Assembly (NCBI RefSeq): GCF_010183535.1
Contig: NC_071332.1
Span: 9,114,001-9,178,000 of the forward strand
Direction: 5' to 3'
Length of the DNA: 64,000 nt
Source of the DNA: Caenorhabditis remanei
Lineage: Eukaryota > Nematoda > Chromadorea > Rhabditida > Rhabditidae
Under the pieces are notes generated by a model. The model was not told the DNA's origin. It searched no databases and saw only the letters and a list, made by a program, of their open reading frames with translations. Below are positions 36,786 to 47,619 of this stretch, in pieces. Both the position numbers and the translations under genes were made by a program. Positions within the stretch are counted from its first letter, which is position 1. Each line of letters begins with the position of its first letter.

Positions 36786-37757
36786 ATGGTTGTTCTCAAT
36801 GCCTCTTTCTGGATTTTCACTGCGATTGGAGTAATTGTCACTTTTTTGACTGTTTGTCTGAGTATCTATATTCTCTTCAAGTACACAATGTGAGTTTATT
36901 ATTTTTTGTGAAGTTTCATAATCAGAATATGGGGGTTTTAGAGATCTCAAAGTTTGGAACAAGATAGAATATCAATTCATTTTTATACGAGTTTTTTGTG
37001 ACATTTTCAATGGAATCGCCGGATGTGGATACTTCGTCTCAAGCGGGTTCACTCTTCTCTATTCTGACATTGTCCCTTTTGACGTCACTTTTCTGGTTGG
37101 CTTGGTCGGGTCCAATTTCTTAGAGATGCGTAGTTTTCTGGCTGCAATCATAGCCATCGAAAGAGTCTGTGCAACTTTAGTTCCACTGAAATATTATCAT
37201 TACCGAAGACGTATCTCAAACACTCCAATCATTATATTCATTGTTTCTACCGGGCTTGCTGTATATGTGGTTCTCTTTGGGTTCTGTGATTTCCGGCTAC
37301 CTCTTGTTCCTGGTTGTGTTAACTATGCATGTGCTACACCTCCATGTTTCTTGGCATACTCTTCCGTAACTAAGGTTATATACTGCTCTATAAATGCTCT
37401 GTTCTCGTCAATACTGTGCTGTAAACTGTTTCTTTTATCATGGAGACAGGCATCTGTCCCAGTTGATCTTCGAAAAGCGAATTGGATTTCTTTGACGGAT
37501 GGTTTATCGACACTTGTATTTGAATTGCTGCCAACTCTGATATTTGACAGTAGAATTATTGATATCCGAGTATGTTACTCTACTTTGATATCCTTCTTCT
37601 TATGTTTTAGTTTCAGGCATACGGACCAGTGATTGGAGTGTTACGTCAATCAGGAAGAGCAGTGGAAGCATTAGCAATAGTAAATTTGATGGAGAGAAAG
37701 AAGTTAGTGCCTGCGCCAAGAATATCACATAGCTTCCGAATAAATGCTTTTTCTTAA
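36786..37757 (+). CDS. srbc-family chemoreceptor 2
   Basis: Exons 36786-36889, 36942-37569, 37617-37757; 290 residues. Same architecture as srbc 1 (SFLAAIIAIERVCATLVPLKY, CVNYACATPPC, LRKANWISLTDGLSTLVFEL, GPVIGVLRQSGRAVEA), but its 628-nt middle exon covers two positions that are introns in srbc 1. This points to intron loss after tandem duplication. The C-terminal tail is longer and Arg/Ser-rich (VPAPRISHSFRIN). It starts 296 bp after the srbc 1 stop. Confidence 0.85.
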
Positions 37758-38785
37758 ATGATACTGTTAATGAATCCTTTGAAATCTTATTACGGAAAGT
37801 ATAACGACCAATGAACGGGTCCTGTTCAAGTCAGAATCCAAGCAAGGGCAACTTGTCGAACGGTCTACGTGATATTTCAGAACTAGGTTATGAAGTGCCT
37901 GCTGTTGTCATCGGTCGATAAGCTGAGCGCACAATGCTTCTCAATAATTCTTATTATCCCCATCGTTCGATCTTTACAAGGAAGTGCTATGAGTGAAAAA
38001 TGACGCTCTCCGAATTAATAAGACTAGACATCCAGCGTCTCAAGAGGAATAATTTTGAAATTTGGAAATCATCATAATACCAATTACCAGGCACCGTAGT
38101 TACATCACTCAATCATACGAAGAGAATAACAAAGTTAGTATTGTTTTCGTTCCCTTCTTCAGTTTTCCAAGAAAGGTCAGTTGATTTCAATTTGTTAATC
38201 AAGAGCTAACGGTGCTCTTCGTTCTATTTTAGTGTTTTCCAGAGCATTCTCTCAAAATCTCAAAGATTATTTTGATGAGAAGTTTAAGAATTATCAGAAA
38301 AATGTGACCCAGTGCTTTCAAAAACTTTGAAGATGATAAAGATGTTCAAAAACCTTTATAAGTCAGGAAATTTATTTTCTACGAGCCAACCAAATGGTTC
38401 TTCTTTCTTTTCCATGACTTATTAAACCTGCTCTAGTCTACCAGTTCATGAAAGTTTCTTCCAATAGCTAGTCTCTATCTTGAAACCTTCTTATCACTAC
38501 AGACTCCCCATCTACAGAATCTTATAATCAACACAATTTGTCATTTTTAATACTATCCTTTTTGCACATCTTACTCGTGGCATTTTCTCAATTACTCATG
38601 TTACTCAGACTAGACAATACTCTTATTCCACGGGCGGTCATTTATCTTAATTCGCCTTCAAAATTGTTATTTTTCTACCTGCCACTATCATCATAAAATC
38701 TCGTCTTCCCCCGACTCGTGATACCTTCTGAACGTGCTCATTTAGAAAATAGTGTGTCATTCTATTTGAGTTGTCATCTGGGAAA
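37758..38785. other. intergenic between srbc 2 and srbc 3
   Basis: About 1 kb, no coding pattern, RNA gene or repeat recognised. Confidence 0.5.
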
Positions 38786-39784
38786 ATGGTCGAGCTTTCG
38801 GTAGCTTATTGGATTTTTTCCTCTGTTTCGATGTCAATGATGTTCACAATGGTTCTCATGAATTTTTTTATTCTCTACAAGTACACACTGTAAGTTCTGA
38901 AACATTAAGATCAACTATTAAAATAAACTACCCAGTGAGAATAAAACGTGGAAGAAACTAGAATATCAACTAATTCTACTGCGAGTTACTTTCGATGCTC
39001 TCAATGGAATGTCTGGTAATTTTATATGATAGAGGGCTCTTCCAAATTTCCTTAAAGTTTCAGGATTCACTTACATTTCCCTCAACGTGATCGATGTTTT
39101 CTACAATTTCGTTCCTTATGACGTGTCCTTCACTTTCGGTATGCTTGGTTTCAACCTTATGGAAATTCGAAGTTTCTTGGCGGCGATTATTGCAATAGAA
39201 AGAGTTCTTGCAACGACGATTCCTCTCAAATTCTATCATTACCGGAGTCGTGTTTCGAATATTATTATAGTGGGATTTGTGGTTTCCCTTGGGCTTTCGA
39301 GTAACGGCGTTCTCTTCGGAATCTGCGAATATCGCTTTGCGCAAGTCCCTGGATGCACTAACTTCAATTGTGCTACTCCAGTTTGTTTTCAAAGATATAC
39401 TTCGATGACAAGAATGATATATAGTACAAGTAATATTGTATTCTCTCTGGTTCTTTGTTACAAACTATTCTGGTTGTCGTGGAAACAAGCGAAAGTGTCT
39501 GCGGACATTCGGAAAGCTAATTTGCTCTCTCTCACAGATGGTGTCTCGAGTCTCTGTTTTGAAATGTTGCCATGGTTGATATCATACTATGGAGTTGTTG
39601 ATATAAAGGTGAATCAAATGAAAACAATGGTAGATTAATTGAACATTTTCAGTCTCTTGGACCAGTAATTGGAGCATTTCGAACGACAGGAAGGGTCGTT
39701 GAAGCAGTTGTAATGTTGTATTTGATGAAGAAAGAGATAATTGTTCAACCGGCGAGAGCATCCACAACAAGACTTAATTGGTGA
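38786..39784 (+). CDS. srbc-family chemoreceptor 3
   Basis: Exons 38786-38889, 38936-39015, 39064-39608, 39653-39784; 286 residues. It carries WKKLEYQLILLRVTFDALNG, the IERVLATTIPLKFYHYRSR segment, CTNFNCATPVC, IRKANLLSLTDGVSSLCFEM and LGPVIGAFRTTGRVVEA. Intermediate intron content: it keeps the intron before TM2-TM3 that srbc 2 lost and lacks the mid-protein intron of srbc 1. An AATAAA lies about 50 bp beyond the stop. Probable chemosensory GPCR. Confidence 0.85.
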
Positions 39785-40236
39785 AGTGAGAGGACTAAAT
39801 TCATTTTTCTTGTTTTAATTATTTATTTTAAGACTTAATAAACTGAAATTCACTTGAAGAAACAAACACGGTTAAATCGAGCTATGTAGATGAGTAACAC
39901 CCAAGTTTAGACATAACTAGGCGCGGCATCCTGAAACTGGTTTTTGAGCGAATAGTTACGGCAAACATATCTCTAAAACAGATTTAGGCATTACATACAA
40001 TTCTCAAAGATTTTTCTGTTTCATCTTGCCAAAACTGGATTTAATGCAGTGTTCTGATAGTTTGCATTTGAAATATGAAAAATGATCAGAATTATGTTGC
40101 CTGAGCAAATTTCCAACTCGCTAACGTGAATCTTCTTACTTTTCCCACCTCCATTTTGTAGCCAACGTTCATTTGGAATAGATCAGTTTCAAAATTCTCA
40201 ATCCTCATTTTCCCTAATAATAGGGTACTTTTCGGA
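39785..40236. other. intergenic between srbc 3 and srbc 4
   Basis: 450 bp with the srbc 3 polyadenylation region; nothing else recognised. Confidence 0.45.
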
Positions 40237-41496
40237 ATGAGCGGCCACCTCGCTCCATGTCTCATGTCTACTTTGGGATGTGTCTCTTCCACAATTGCTG
40301 CTATAATTGGATTTTACAATATTTATATTGTTCTGAGTAATCCGTATTTCAAGAAGAAGTATGAGTATCAAATGTTTTTCTTCAGATTTATTGCAGATTT
40401 CGTAATGACTGGATTCTGTGAGTGGTCTAAAAAATCTGAAACATAAAAAGTTTATACTGTACTTACAGCTTCCGTTTACTATTTTCTTTTGATAGTTTCC
40501 GTACACGAAGGAGCAGATGAGAATCTAGCTCTTTTGGAATATTGGCTCGGCCTGATTGTTTCAAGTTCTGCAACTGTTCGAGTTGTTACATCTTTCTTGA
40601 TTGCTCTGGAGAGAACACTTGCTATATATTTTCCCATTCTTTTCAAAAACTACAGATCTAAAATTCCAAAGCTACTACTTCCTCTTTTTGCTCTTTCATT
40701 TGGTTTTATCGACAATTTTATTCTTTATGTTATCTGTGGTTATGTATTCACTCCGAATCTTTCCTGCATTATATTCACTTGCCAGATTAATTCATGCTTC
40801 TTGAAATACTACTCGATGAACAAAACTGTCAGTAAGAACGTTTTGAAAAAAGTGGGAGTAACTACATATTTCAGATAATGTATGGAAGTACTGGAACAGT
40901 TTTGGTTGCACTTTGCACAAGACTGTTTATTGTGAATTGGATTAGATCTGTTCGTCACGAGAAACTCTCTCGAGTGAATAAATTGGCGTTAATTGACGCA
41001 GTTATCGTATTATTTTTTGACTTTTCTTCATCATTCATTGCTGCAAGAGGAATATTCACGTATCAGGTAGGCATTCACAGTCAAATTTTCACCGATTTTC
41101 CTAATCAAAAATGAGAGATCAAGGGGTTCACATATCAAAACTACATCGTAGTTAATCTCGAACTTGATGACAAAAACACATCATCATACTGAATGTCTTT
41201 TAATGCGGAACGGGTTTAGGCTCAAATTTAAATTTTCTTGTTTCACTCGCTTTCCAAAGTGCGATCAAAGTTCTTTTCTTTTCAAAATCTGTTTTCTTGA
41301 CTGATAATGCTTTCAGGAGATGGGTCCTTACGACGCGGCACCTAAGATGGTTGGACGTGCTATTGAAGCATTTGTCGTATCCATTCAACTGAATCGTGCA
41401 AGAATTCCAACTCATCCCCACGACAATACACGCCATACTACAAATACCAACAAAACACCAGTTCTCATGTTTCAAGTAGAATCAAAGCACCAATAA
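40237..41496 (+). CDS. srbc-family chemoreceptor 4 (divergent subgroup)
   Basis: Exons 40237-40417, 40469-40827, 40875-41066, 41317-41496; 303 residues. Recognised by YEYQMFFFRFIADFVM, the IALERTLAIYFPILFKNYRSK segment, CIIFTCQINSCF, VNKLALIDAVIVLFFDF and GPYDAAPKMVGRAIEAF. The fused first exon, loop wording and longer C-terminus group it with the minus-strand srbc gene at 20805-22089 rather than its three neighbours. Its TAA stop overlaps an AATAAA, and the AKR gene ends only 82 bp away on the opposite strand. Confidence 0.83.
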
Positions 41497-41578
41497 AATG
41501 TTTATTAATTGAGTATTTGTTTATCTCGAAATCACCTGTTAGGCTTGATTGTTAGAATTCAAGTAGCAGTATCATATT

Positions 41579-42836
41579 TCATCTTTCCGCTGCAAATGGA
41601 TCCTCCGGATGTTCGGAAACGCTGAAAGTACTTCATGGAATAAGAAATACGCCGTAGTCGACTCACTTTGGCCACCAGAAAAGTCTCTCTGGTTTGGACC
41701 TTTCGTGAGCTTCCAGAAGATTTACTTCGGCTTTGGAAATACTGAAATCGAAAAGATTGATATTTTCCTTCATTCGTTCTGGGTTAGTTGTCTTTGGGAT
41801 AACGACGATTCCCATGTCGACAGTAGCCCGAAGAAGAATCTGAAATAATTTTTTAGTTCAATGACATGTTGTTATTGATAATAACGTACCTGCACAGGTG
41901 TCTTATTGTATTTTTGCGCTAGAGCCTTCACATTTTTGTCGTTCAACTCGTTCGGTATATTCTTGGTAGACTCGAATAATGGTTTTCCATCTGCACCAAT
42001 TACAGACATCCTTCCTGGAGAACCTAATGTTGCATATGCTGTAATGATAATACTGTGCTTCTTGCAGATCTCTCGATGAGCTTTTTGAGGAAGGTAGAGA
42101 TGAAGTTCAAGCTGGAAAAGGCTGTTTTTTATTTCATGCGACACAACATGAATCACCTGAGAGACATGAATTGGAACTTTCTGAATCTTGACGATTCTTT
42201 CTATTTGACTCTCGTTGAAGTTAGAAACTCCAATAGATTTTGTCAATCCCAGACTATAAAGCTTTTCCAATCCCTTCCAAATGTCTTCCACTTTCACATC
42301 AGTACGATGAGATCCGCATTCCTAAAGAGTTCAGTCTTTCAAAATGGAAATTATTCTAATCCTACTCTTGTAGCTGCTGGAATATGAGCCAGATACAGAT
42401 CAACGTAATCTAGACGAAGTCGTTTCAAAGAGTTTCTCAAAGCTTCTTCGATGACATCAGGTGCCACTTCATGACAGAATGCTTTGGTTGTTATGAACAA
42501 GTCATCTCGTTTCACAACTCCTTCAGCAAAAAGTTCAGCGAGGGCATCTCCAATTTGATCTTCATTCTGATACAAAGTAGCAGTATCAATATGACGATAA
42601 CCGGCAAGAATCGCATTTCGGATTACAGTTTTCCCTTCGTCGCCAGTCATCTGGAATTGAACTGGGTTATTTTAAAAAGACGCGTGCTTTAACAATTTAA
42701 TTTTTTCAGTTTCAAATCCTTTACGTGCCAAGTTCAAAACCCAAACCTCAAGTCATCATACCTGCCAAGTACCAAGTCCAACACTTGGCATTCGTACCCC
42801 ATTAGAAAGAGTGAAGATCGGAACTTTTGATGACAT
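41579..42836 (-). CDS. aldo/keto reductase
   Basis: Minus-strand exons 42836-42762, 42650-42366, 42321-42157, 42111-41890, 41839-41667, 41621-41579; 320 residues, the normal length for the family. A TIM-barrel NADPH-dependent oxidoreductase. The start LSNGVRMPSVGLGTWQ leads to GYRHIDTATLYQNE, and the catalytic tetrad is present as about Asp47, Tyr52, Lys81 and His114. VIPKTTNPERMKENI forms the cofactor phosphate-binding region. The intron at 42112-42156 is 45 nt, in frame and stop-free; it is removed because VSQ-LELHLYLPQ matches the family. It probably reduces aldehydes or ketones in the cytosol; the substrate is unknown. Confidence 0.92.
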
Positions 42837-43153
42837 TCCTCCTGTCAAATGAACAAAAAATAAAACTTGTCGTACGTTGTATGTGGCACTTCTTATATAC
42901 ACAAACCGCAATCCTAATTATCGAATTAAAGTGGCAAGACCTTGAATTTGTGGTCAATGTTTCTAAAGAAAATTGTTTGCGTGGCTTGCCTTGAGGGTTT
43001 CTACTGTTTCTTTTATTGCTGACTGAAGGAAAAATAGAAGAAAAATAATGTACAAGGAAGGGAATGATCGTAGAAAAGGAAAGAGATTATGTCAATGTAG
43101 TAAAACTGGGAAAAATAAATAATAATTATGAGTAATTTGAGATGAATGTACAT
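42837..43153. other. intergenic, AKR 5' flank
   Basis: 316 bp, no feature seen apart from AT-rich sequence. Confidence 0.45.
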
Positions 43154-44064
43154 TCAATAATCATAACTGATAACTGGTCGTGCGTTCTTCTGAGCCTCTT
43201 TCCTTGCAGCCAAATTCTTTCCAGTCAATGATTGTTCCTTCTCCATCACGGCTAAACGAGATTTGTTGTACTCATAGAATCCCTCTCTTCCAAGTAGCCA
43301 TTTTAGACGGAACTCGTTTCGTTGAGCTATTTTATCAGCCTTCTTCTTTCTCTCTTCGAATGTTCGAGCTAGCTTCTCAAGTCGTTGTTTCTTGTACTCC
43401 CGGTATCGCTCGATGATGTGATCATTATGGTCGGTGAAGATTTGAATCTGGAACAAGAAAAGTTACTTGATTTGAAGAAAACTTGTAGTTGTTTTTATTT
43501 AAACTAATATTAAAAGTATAATATTTCTCAGATGTTGTCTACAACTATTACAATGATAGGTTAAGTTCCAATTCTGTTGAATTGAATTCATGAGTTGCAT
43601 GCTATAAAAAGTTCATCTGAAAACTTCAGCATTTTTAAAATCAAAGTCAAGAACTTCAGCCTCGCAAAGTTTAAAATATTTGTGTCAGACAGTGATGTTT
43701 TATGGCACTAAGTACTGATTTGTAACTCTTGAATTCTTTTTCTAAATAAATTTTCTAAACTGACCGCCCATTCGCCAGTCAAGCCTTTTCTCTTATATTG
43801 CACGTTCCTCTCCAAATATTCATCAATTGAGTTCTCCAAAGCGAAAGCTGCTGAGAATGCTTTCCGAAGTGTTGGAATACAATAAATTGGGCGGAGAATC
43901 CGAATATACCTCTGAAGTTTGTCGTAGTTCTTATCATTCATTGCTGCATATCCTGGGAAATACTCATTGAACTCTTCGATGGCTGCCACATATTCAATTC
44001 TCATCAGATTATGCTCCTTCTTTGGGAAAGTCTCTCTCCAGAGTTCGAACACTTTATCGAACAT
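43154..44064 (-). CDS. unrecognised family, member D (short, no acidic tail)
   Basis: Minus-strand exons 44064-43765 and 43447-43154; 197 residues. I do not recognise the domain. Exon 1 (100 residues) looks helical, with a DKLQRYIRILRPIYCIPTLRKAF core, and ends GEWA. Exon 2 begins IQIFTDHNDHIIERYREYKKQR, then a Lys/Arg/Glu-rich stretch that could be a long helix or coiled coil, and ends RPVISYDY. The same exon junction and I(Q/E)I(F/L)...Y-R-Y-K motif recur in the two larger genes upstream (46171-47619 and 51091-52580), so the three are paralogs. No signal peptide or membrane helix; the basic second half suggests nucleic-acid or nuclear association, which is inference. Confidence 0.7.
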
Positions 44065-46170
44065 TTTGAGAAACTCTTTGAAGATGAAAGTGAAAAAGAA
44101 GAAGAGAGGGGCCCAGAATAAGTATGGAAATTATTATAAATCTAGAGTGAGAGAAAAAGAGATTCAGAAAAGAAAGAACACCAAAAGCAAGATATCGAAT
44201 GAGGAATGGTTGAATACGAAAGCAAAGAGAGGCAGACAACGGAAGGAGAAAGCACTACACACAAACAAGGAGGCAAGAAAAGGGAGGACCTCAAGCATCT
44301 CGTGAGTTATAATTTGCACACTCAAACTCACTCACACAACCAGATACGTCCTTGTTTTGAGATTGATTTTAGAAAGAGTGGAATGCTGCAAAAGTATAGA
44401 AAGTGAGGAAACTGAAGAAAGAAAAACAACAACTCGTCATTCTTTCTGATTGGAAGCAAGAAGCGAGAACGATAAGATAAGAAATGAAATAAGAAGCTTT
44501 CTGAAAAATCAGGTGGTCAAGAATAAGGAAAAAAGACACGAGGTTTCTCACGAACATTGTGACCTTATAATAAACCAACAATTGACAAATAGTTGGGAGA
44601 AAAGATAAAAAAGAAATAAAATTAATGAGAATGAACAGAAAATCATTAGTGGCAGAAGTAAACATTATTTCAATTGTTATGGAAGAGCAATGGTTTGATG
44701 GTGTGAGCCTGCAAAGCAAGAGCTAAGAGCACCACCCAGAAAACAACTGTTGTTCAAAACTCATTATTTTAGTGCTTTCAGGAAATTTAAACTACAGGGA
44801 TATGCGCCCAACCTAGGAGTTCAGCGGACATCCGCAGAAAGAAGTGATCTGAAAGTTAGACCAAAATGTTTGTAAAATATTTGAGACCAGCCTGGCTGCC
44901 GCGCCTTCGGCGCTTCATCCGGCTGGCCTCTTCTTATTTTCCTGTTCGCCCTCTCACAGAAGTGTTCATGTGGCCGAGTGGTTAACGCTCACGCCTGTCG
45001 CTGAAAAGGCGAAGGTTCGACTTTTGCCCATGGCGCGCTCTCCCCTTTATTTCTCAAAAATCTTGCGGACATCCTGAAAAACAGACAGACAAATCCACAA
45101 ACAGAGCCCACACGCGTTTTATATATAAGAATGATTCTTGGAGTTCTCAAACGTTTTTAAACTTTGTTTTGAACACATGATTCTGGACACCATCTTTCAA
45201 ACACAAAAATATATTATCTCAATTCATATCCAGTCACACGTCTAAGCCCTGGAAACATATATTTTCAAAGATCCGACTCGCTCAGGACACCATACTTTTC
45301 TCAGAATTCATTCCTTGCAGAAAACCATTTATATCTTTTCTCCCATGAATTTTCAATGACTCATCTGACTAGTTTGTTTACTTTAAATATGAAACCTGAC
45401 ACTGAAAACTCAAGATTTTCCGACTTTTGAACTGTTCCATCTGAAGCACACAGAATATTTTATTACGATTCCTACTCTCTGCCATTATACAGTTTCAACA
45501 ATTTTTTCATGGCAGCAGATTTGCAGGTCTAATGAGTTTTGTCGCCTTTAAGGTCACCCTCCCTTTCCAAGAAAGGGAAAATGAGACGAATTCACCCCGA
45601 TCCCATTATTATTTTTCTCACTTCTCACTTTCTCTCGCCCTTCCATTTCTTCTTTCTTCAAGGAAAAGCTTAAGGCAGCACTCACTGGCATCAGTACTAC
45701 AAACCGGTCATTGTCAACAAATAACAACAACATTTCTTCTCTGTTGACGTTGTGATGATGCGCAAGTCGGGCGGAAATATTGAATGCCGGACTGGGTAAT
45801 AATTGGTAGAATATACATATGTACATTTTTAAAGTGTTTATAGCTGTGAAAAAATATACAAAATACTCGAATCCGAAAAAGAATAATACAAAATGAATGT
45901 GAATATTAGAAATATATTTGATTGCAAGATGTGGTACATATCTATTTACAAAAAAAAACTAGACAAGAAGAAAAAAGCGAACATTTCTTTGTCTGTCTCC
46001 GTGAGTAAGTATTGTGAAAAATGAGTTGGAGACCGGATGGTTTTGGTTGTGGAAGAACGAAAGAAGAAAAAAGATTGAAGTATGAAACGAAGCAGTCAAA
46101 GCAAGAAAACACGTTGGAAAGTGCACGAGTACCCGGTTGGGAGAGAAGAGCAAAGGAGACTTGTTTGTGC
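44065..46170. other. intergenic between family members D and E
   Basis: 2.1 kb containing a purine-rich stretch (about 44080-44300) and a tRNA-like repeat near 45 kb. Open frames here are short and compositionally driven. No further gene recognised. Confidence 0.45.
44882..45130 (+). repeat. tRNA-like SINE-type repeat
   Basis: The segment 44965-45032 has a perfect A box (TGGCCGAGTGG) and a weak B box (GGTTCGACTTT) at tRNA spacing. The anticodon arm does not fold into a normal 7-nt loop, so this is not a working tRNA. A GC-rich fold-back precedes it and a tail with ACAGACAGACAAA and CACGCGTTTTATATATAA follows, wording I associate with dispersed Caenorhabditis repeats. Outer limits are approximate. 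Confidence 0.45.
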
Positions 46171-47619
46171 CTAGATCATCTCATATTCAAGAGCATCGAC
46201 GTCCTTGTCCTCAATCTTCTCCAACTCTTCAATGTCACTTCCGTCATCTGAATCATCTTCGTCACACTTGTCGAATTCTTCATGACTATCCTCGTCGCTG
46301 AGCTCAACGACGATTTTTGGTTTCTGTGTTTCCTGGAAAAAATGAATTGATTTCTATCCAGACTTAACTAGTACTATCAAACCTTTTGTTTCTTTTGATC
46401 TTCCAATATCAATTGCTCCATAACATCTTCTAAAAGTACTGCTGCAATATCAATTTCTTCTGTTTTTTTCTCCACTGGCTCTGCCAATTTCAAATTGAAG
46501 TTCTCAGCCTTTTCTATTTTTTCCTTCTTCACAGTCACTGATTTTGCCACTTTAAACTTGGCATCATGTTTCTTTGTCACTGACATCATTGACTTCTCAG
46601 TACTGCTCTTGGCATGAAGTTTCTTTTGAATAAGATTGGCCTTTGCAGCTGAAATAGCAAGTGAATCGTCTTCTTTCACTGGAAAAGCCATTTTCAAATT
46701 TTGAGTTTGAGCCGGGGCAGCCACTACAGTCTCTGGTTTAGTGAGTTCACAATGAATAATTACATCTTGCTTCTGGCACATATCTCCTAGTTCCTTTGAT
46801 CTCTTCAAAACCAAAGTGGAATTAATTTCTTTCTTGTTCATTGATACTTCAATCTCTGGCTTATTTGAACAAGTTTCAATTGGAATTGTATCATCCGCCA
46901 AGTTAAGAGTCGGCATTTCCATTGATGTACGATTTCCGTAGATGCAAGAGTCATCGTTTCCTGATTCCGGCAATTGAGTGTGTCGTCTCACCTGAAGATA
47001 AAAAATAGGTTAAAAGCAGTGAACGCCACATGTTCCACATGTTTGAAAACTTACGTTCAATGCCTTGAAACGTTGATTTCTTCGTTTCAACTCTTTTGCA
47101 GCTGAACGAGTCTTGTAACGGCGATACTTGCTCATGAAAGTAGTATTGTGGCCGGAGAGAATTTGAATCTGAAAATTAGAACTACTGATACGGATATCTT
47201 GAAAAACGAAGAGGAGAGAAGCTATTATTCAATTTGACTTAACAAATCTCATATAAAAACAATTCTTGGGTCCCCTGGCACCATCCACTCACCGCCATAT
47301 CTCCAGTGACATCCGGCTGTTTGCGTGCAGCAATCATCCGATCGAAATGCCTCTCGAGTTTGAGAACATGGAAAAATGTATTCTTATCGGGTATCATTGA
47401 GAACCGATTGATGTCCGCCGTGATGCTCATCATGCACAAATCATTATGCTTGCTCGGAGTGTACACTTTGATGTAATTATAGAACTCATCAACTCTCTCC
47501 GGAGATCCTACATAAGCCTTTGTATAGGCATTATGGACGGTTTCACGGAACGCATTTATGGGCTTTTTGACGGTCTTCTTGAGCGAACGGAGGTTGTCAA
47601 CAACGTCCGATAACCCCAT
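46171..47619 (-). CDS. unrecognised family, member E (acidic tail)
   Basis: Minus-strand exons 47619-47293, 47168-47055, 46991-46383, 46332-46171; 403 residues. The first 109 residues are a helical-looking domain with GSPERVDEFYNYIKVY and a GDMA end; exon 2 starts IQILSGHNTTFMSKYRRYKTR. Exon 3 is long, low in complexity and Lys/Glu-rich. The last exon is very acidic and ends KIEDKDVDALEYEMI. The start at MGLSDVVDN was chosen over a longer open frame because it gives a domain like member F's (GSPHQVQEFYKYIKVY). Donor AAG|GTTTGA is weak. Charge layout (basic centre, acidic tail) suggests a nuclear or chromatin protein, but no named domain is seen. Confidence 0.7.

Noticed and set aside
44965..45032. 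A functional tRNA
   Set aside because: The A box is good but the anticodon stem leaves a 10-nt loop and the acceptor ends pair poorly, so it was called a tRNA-like repeat.
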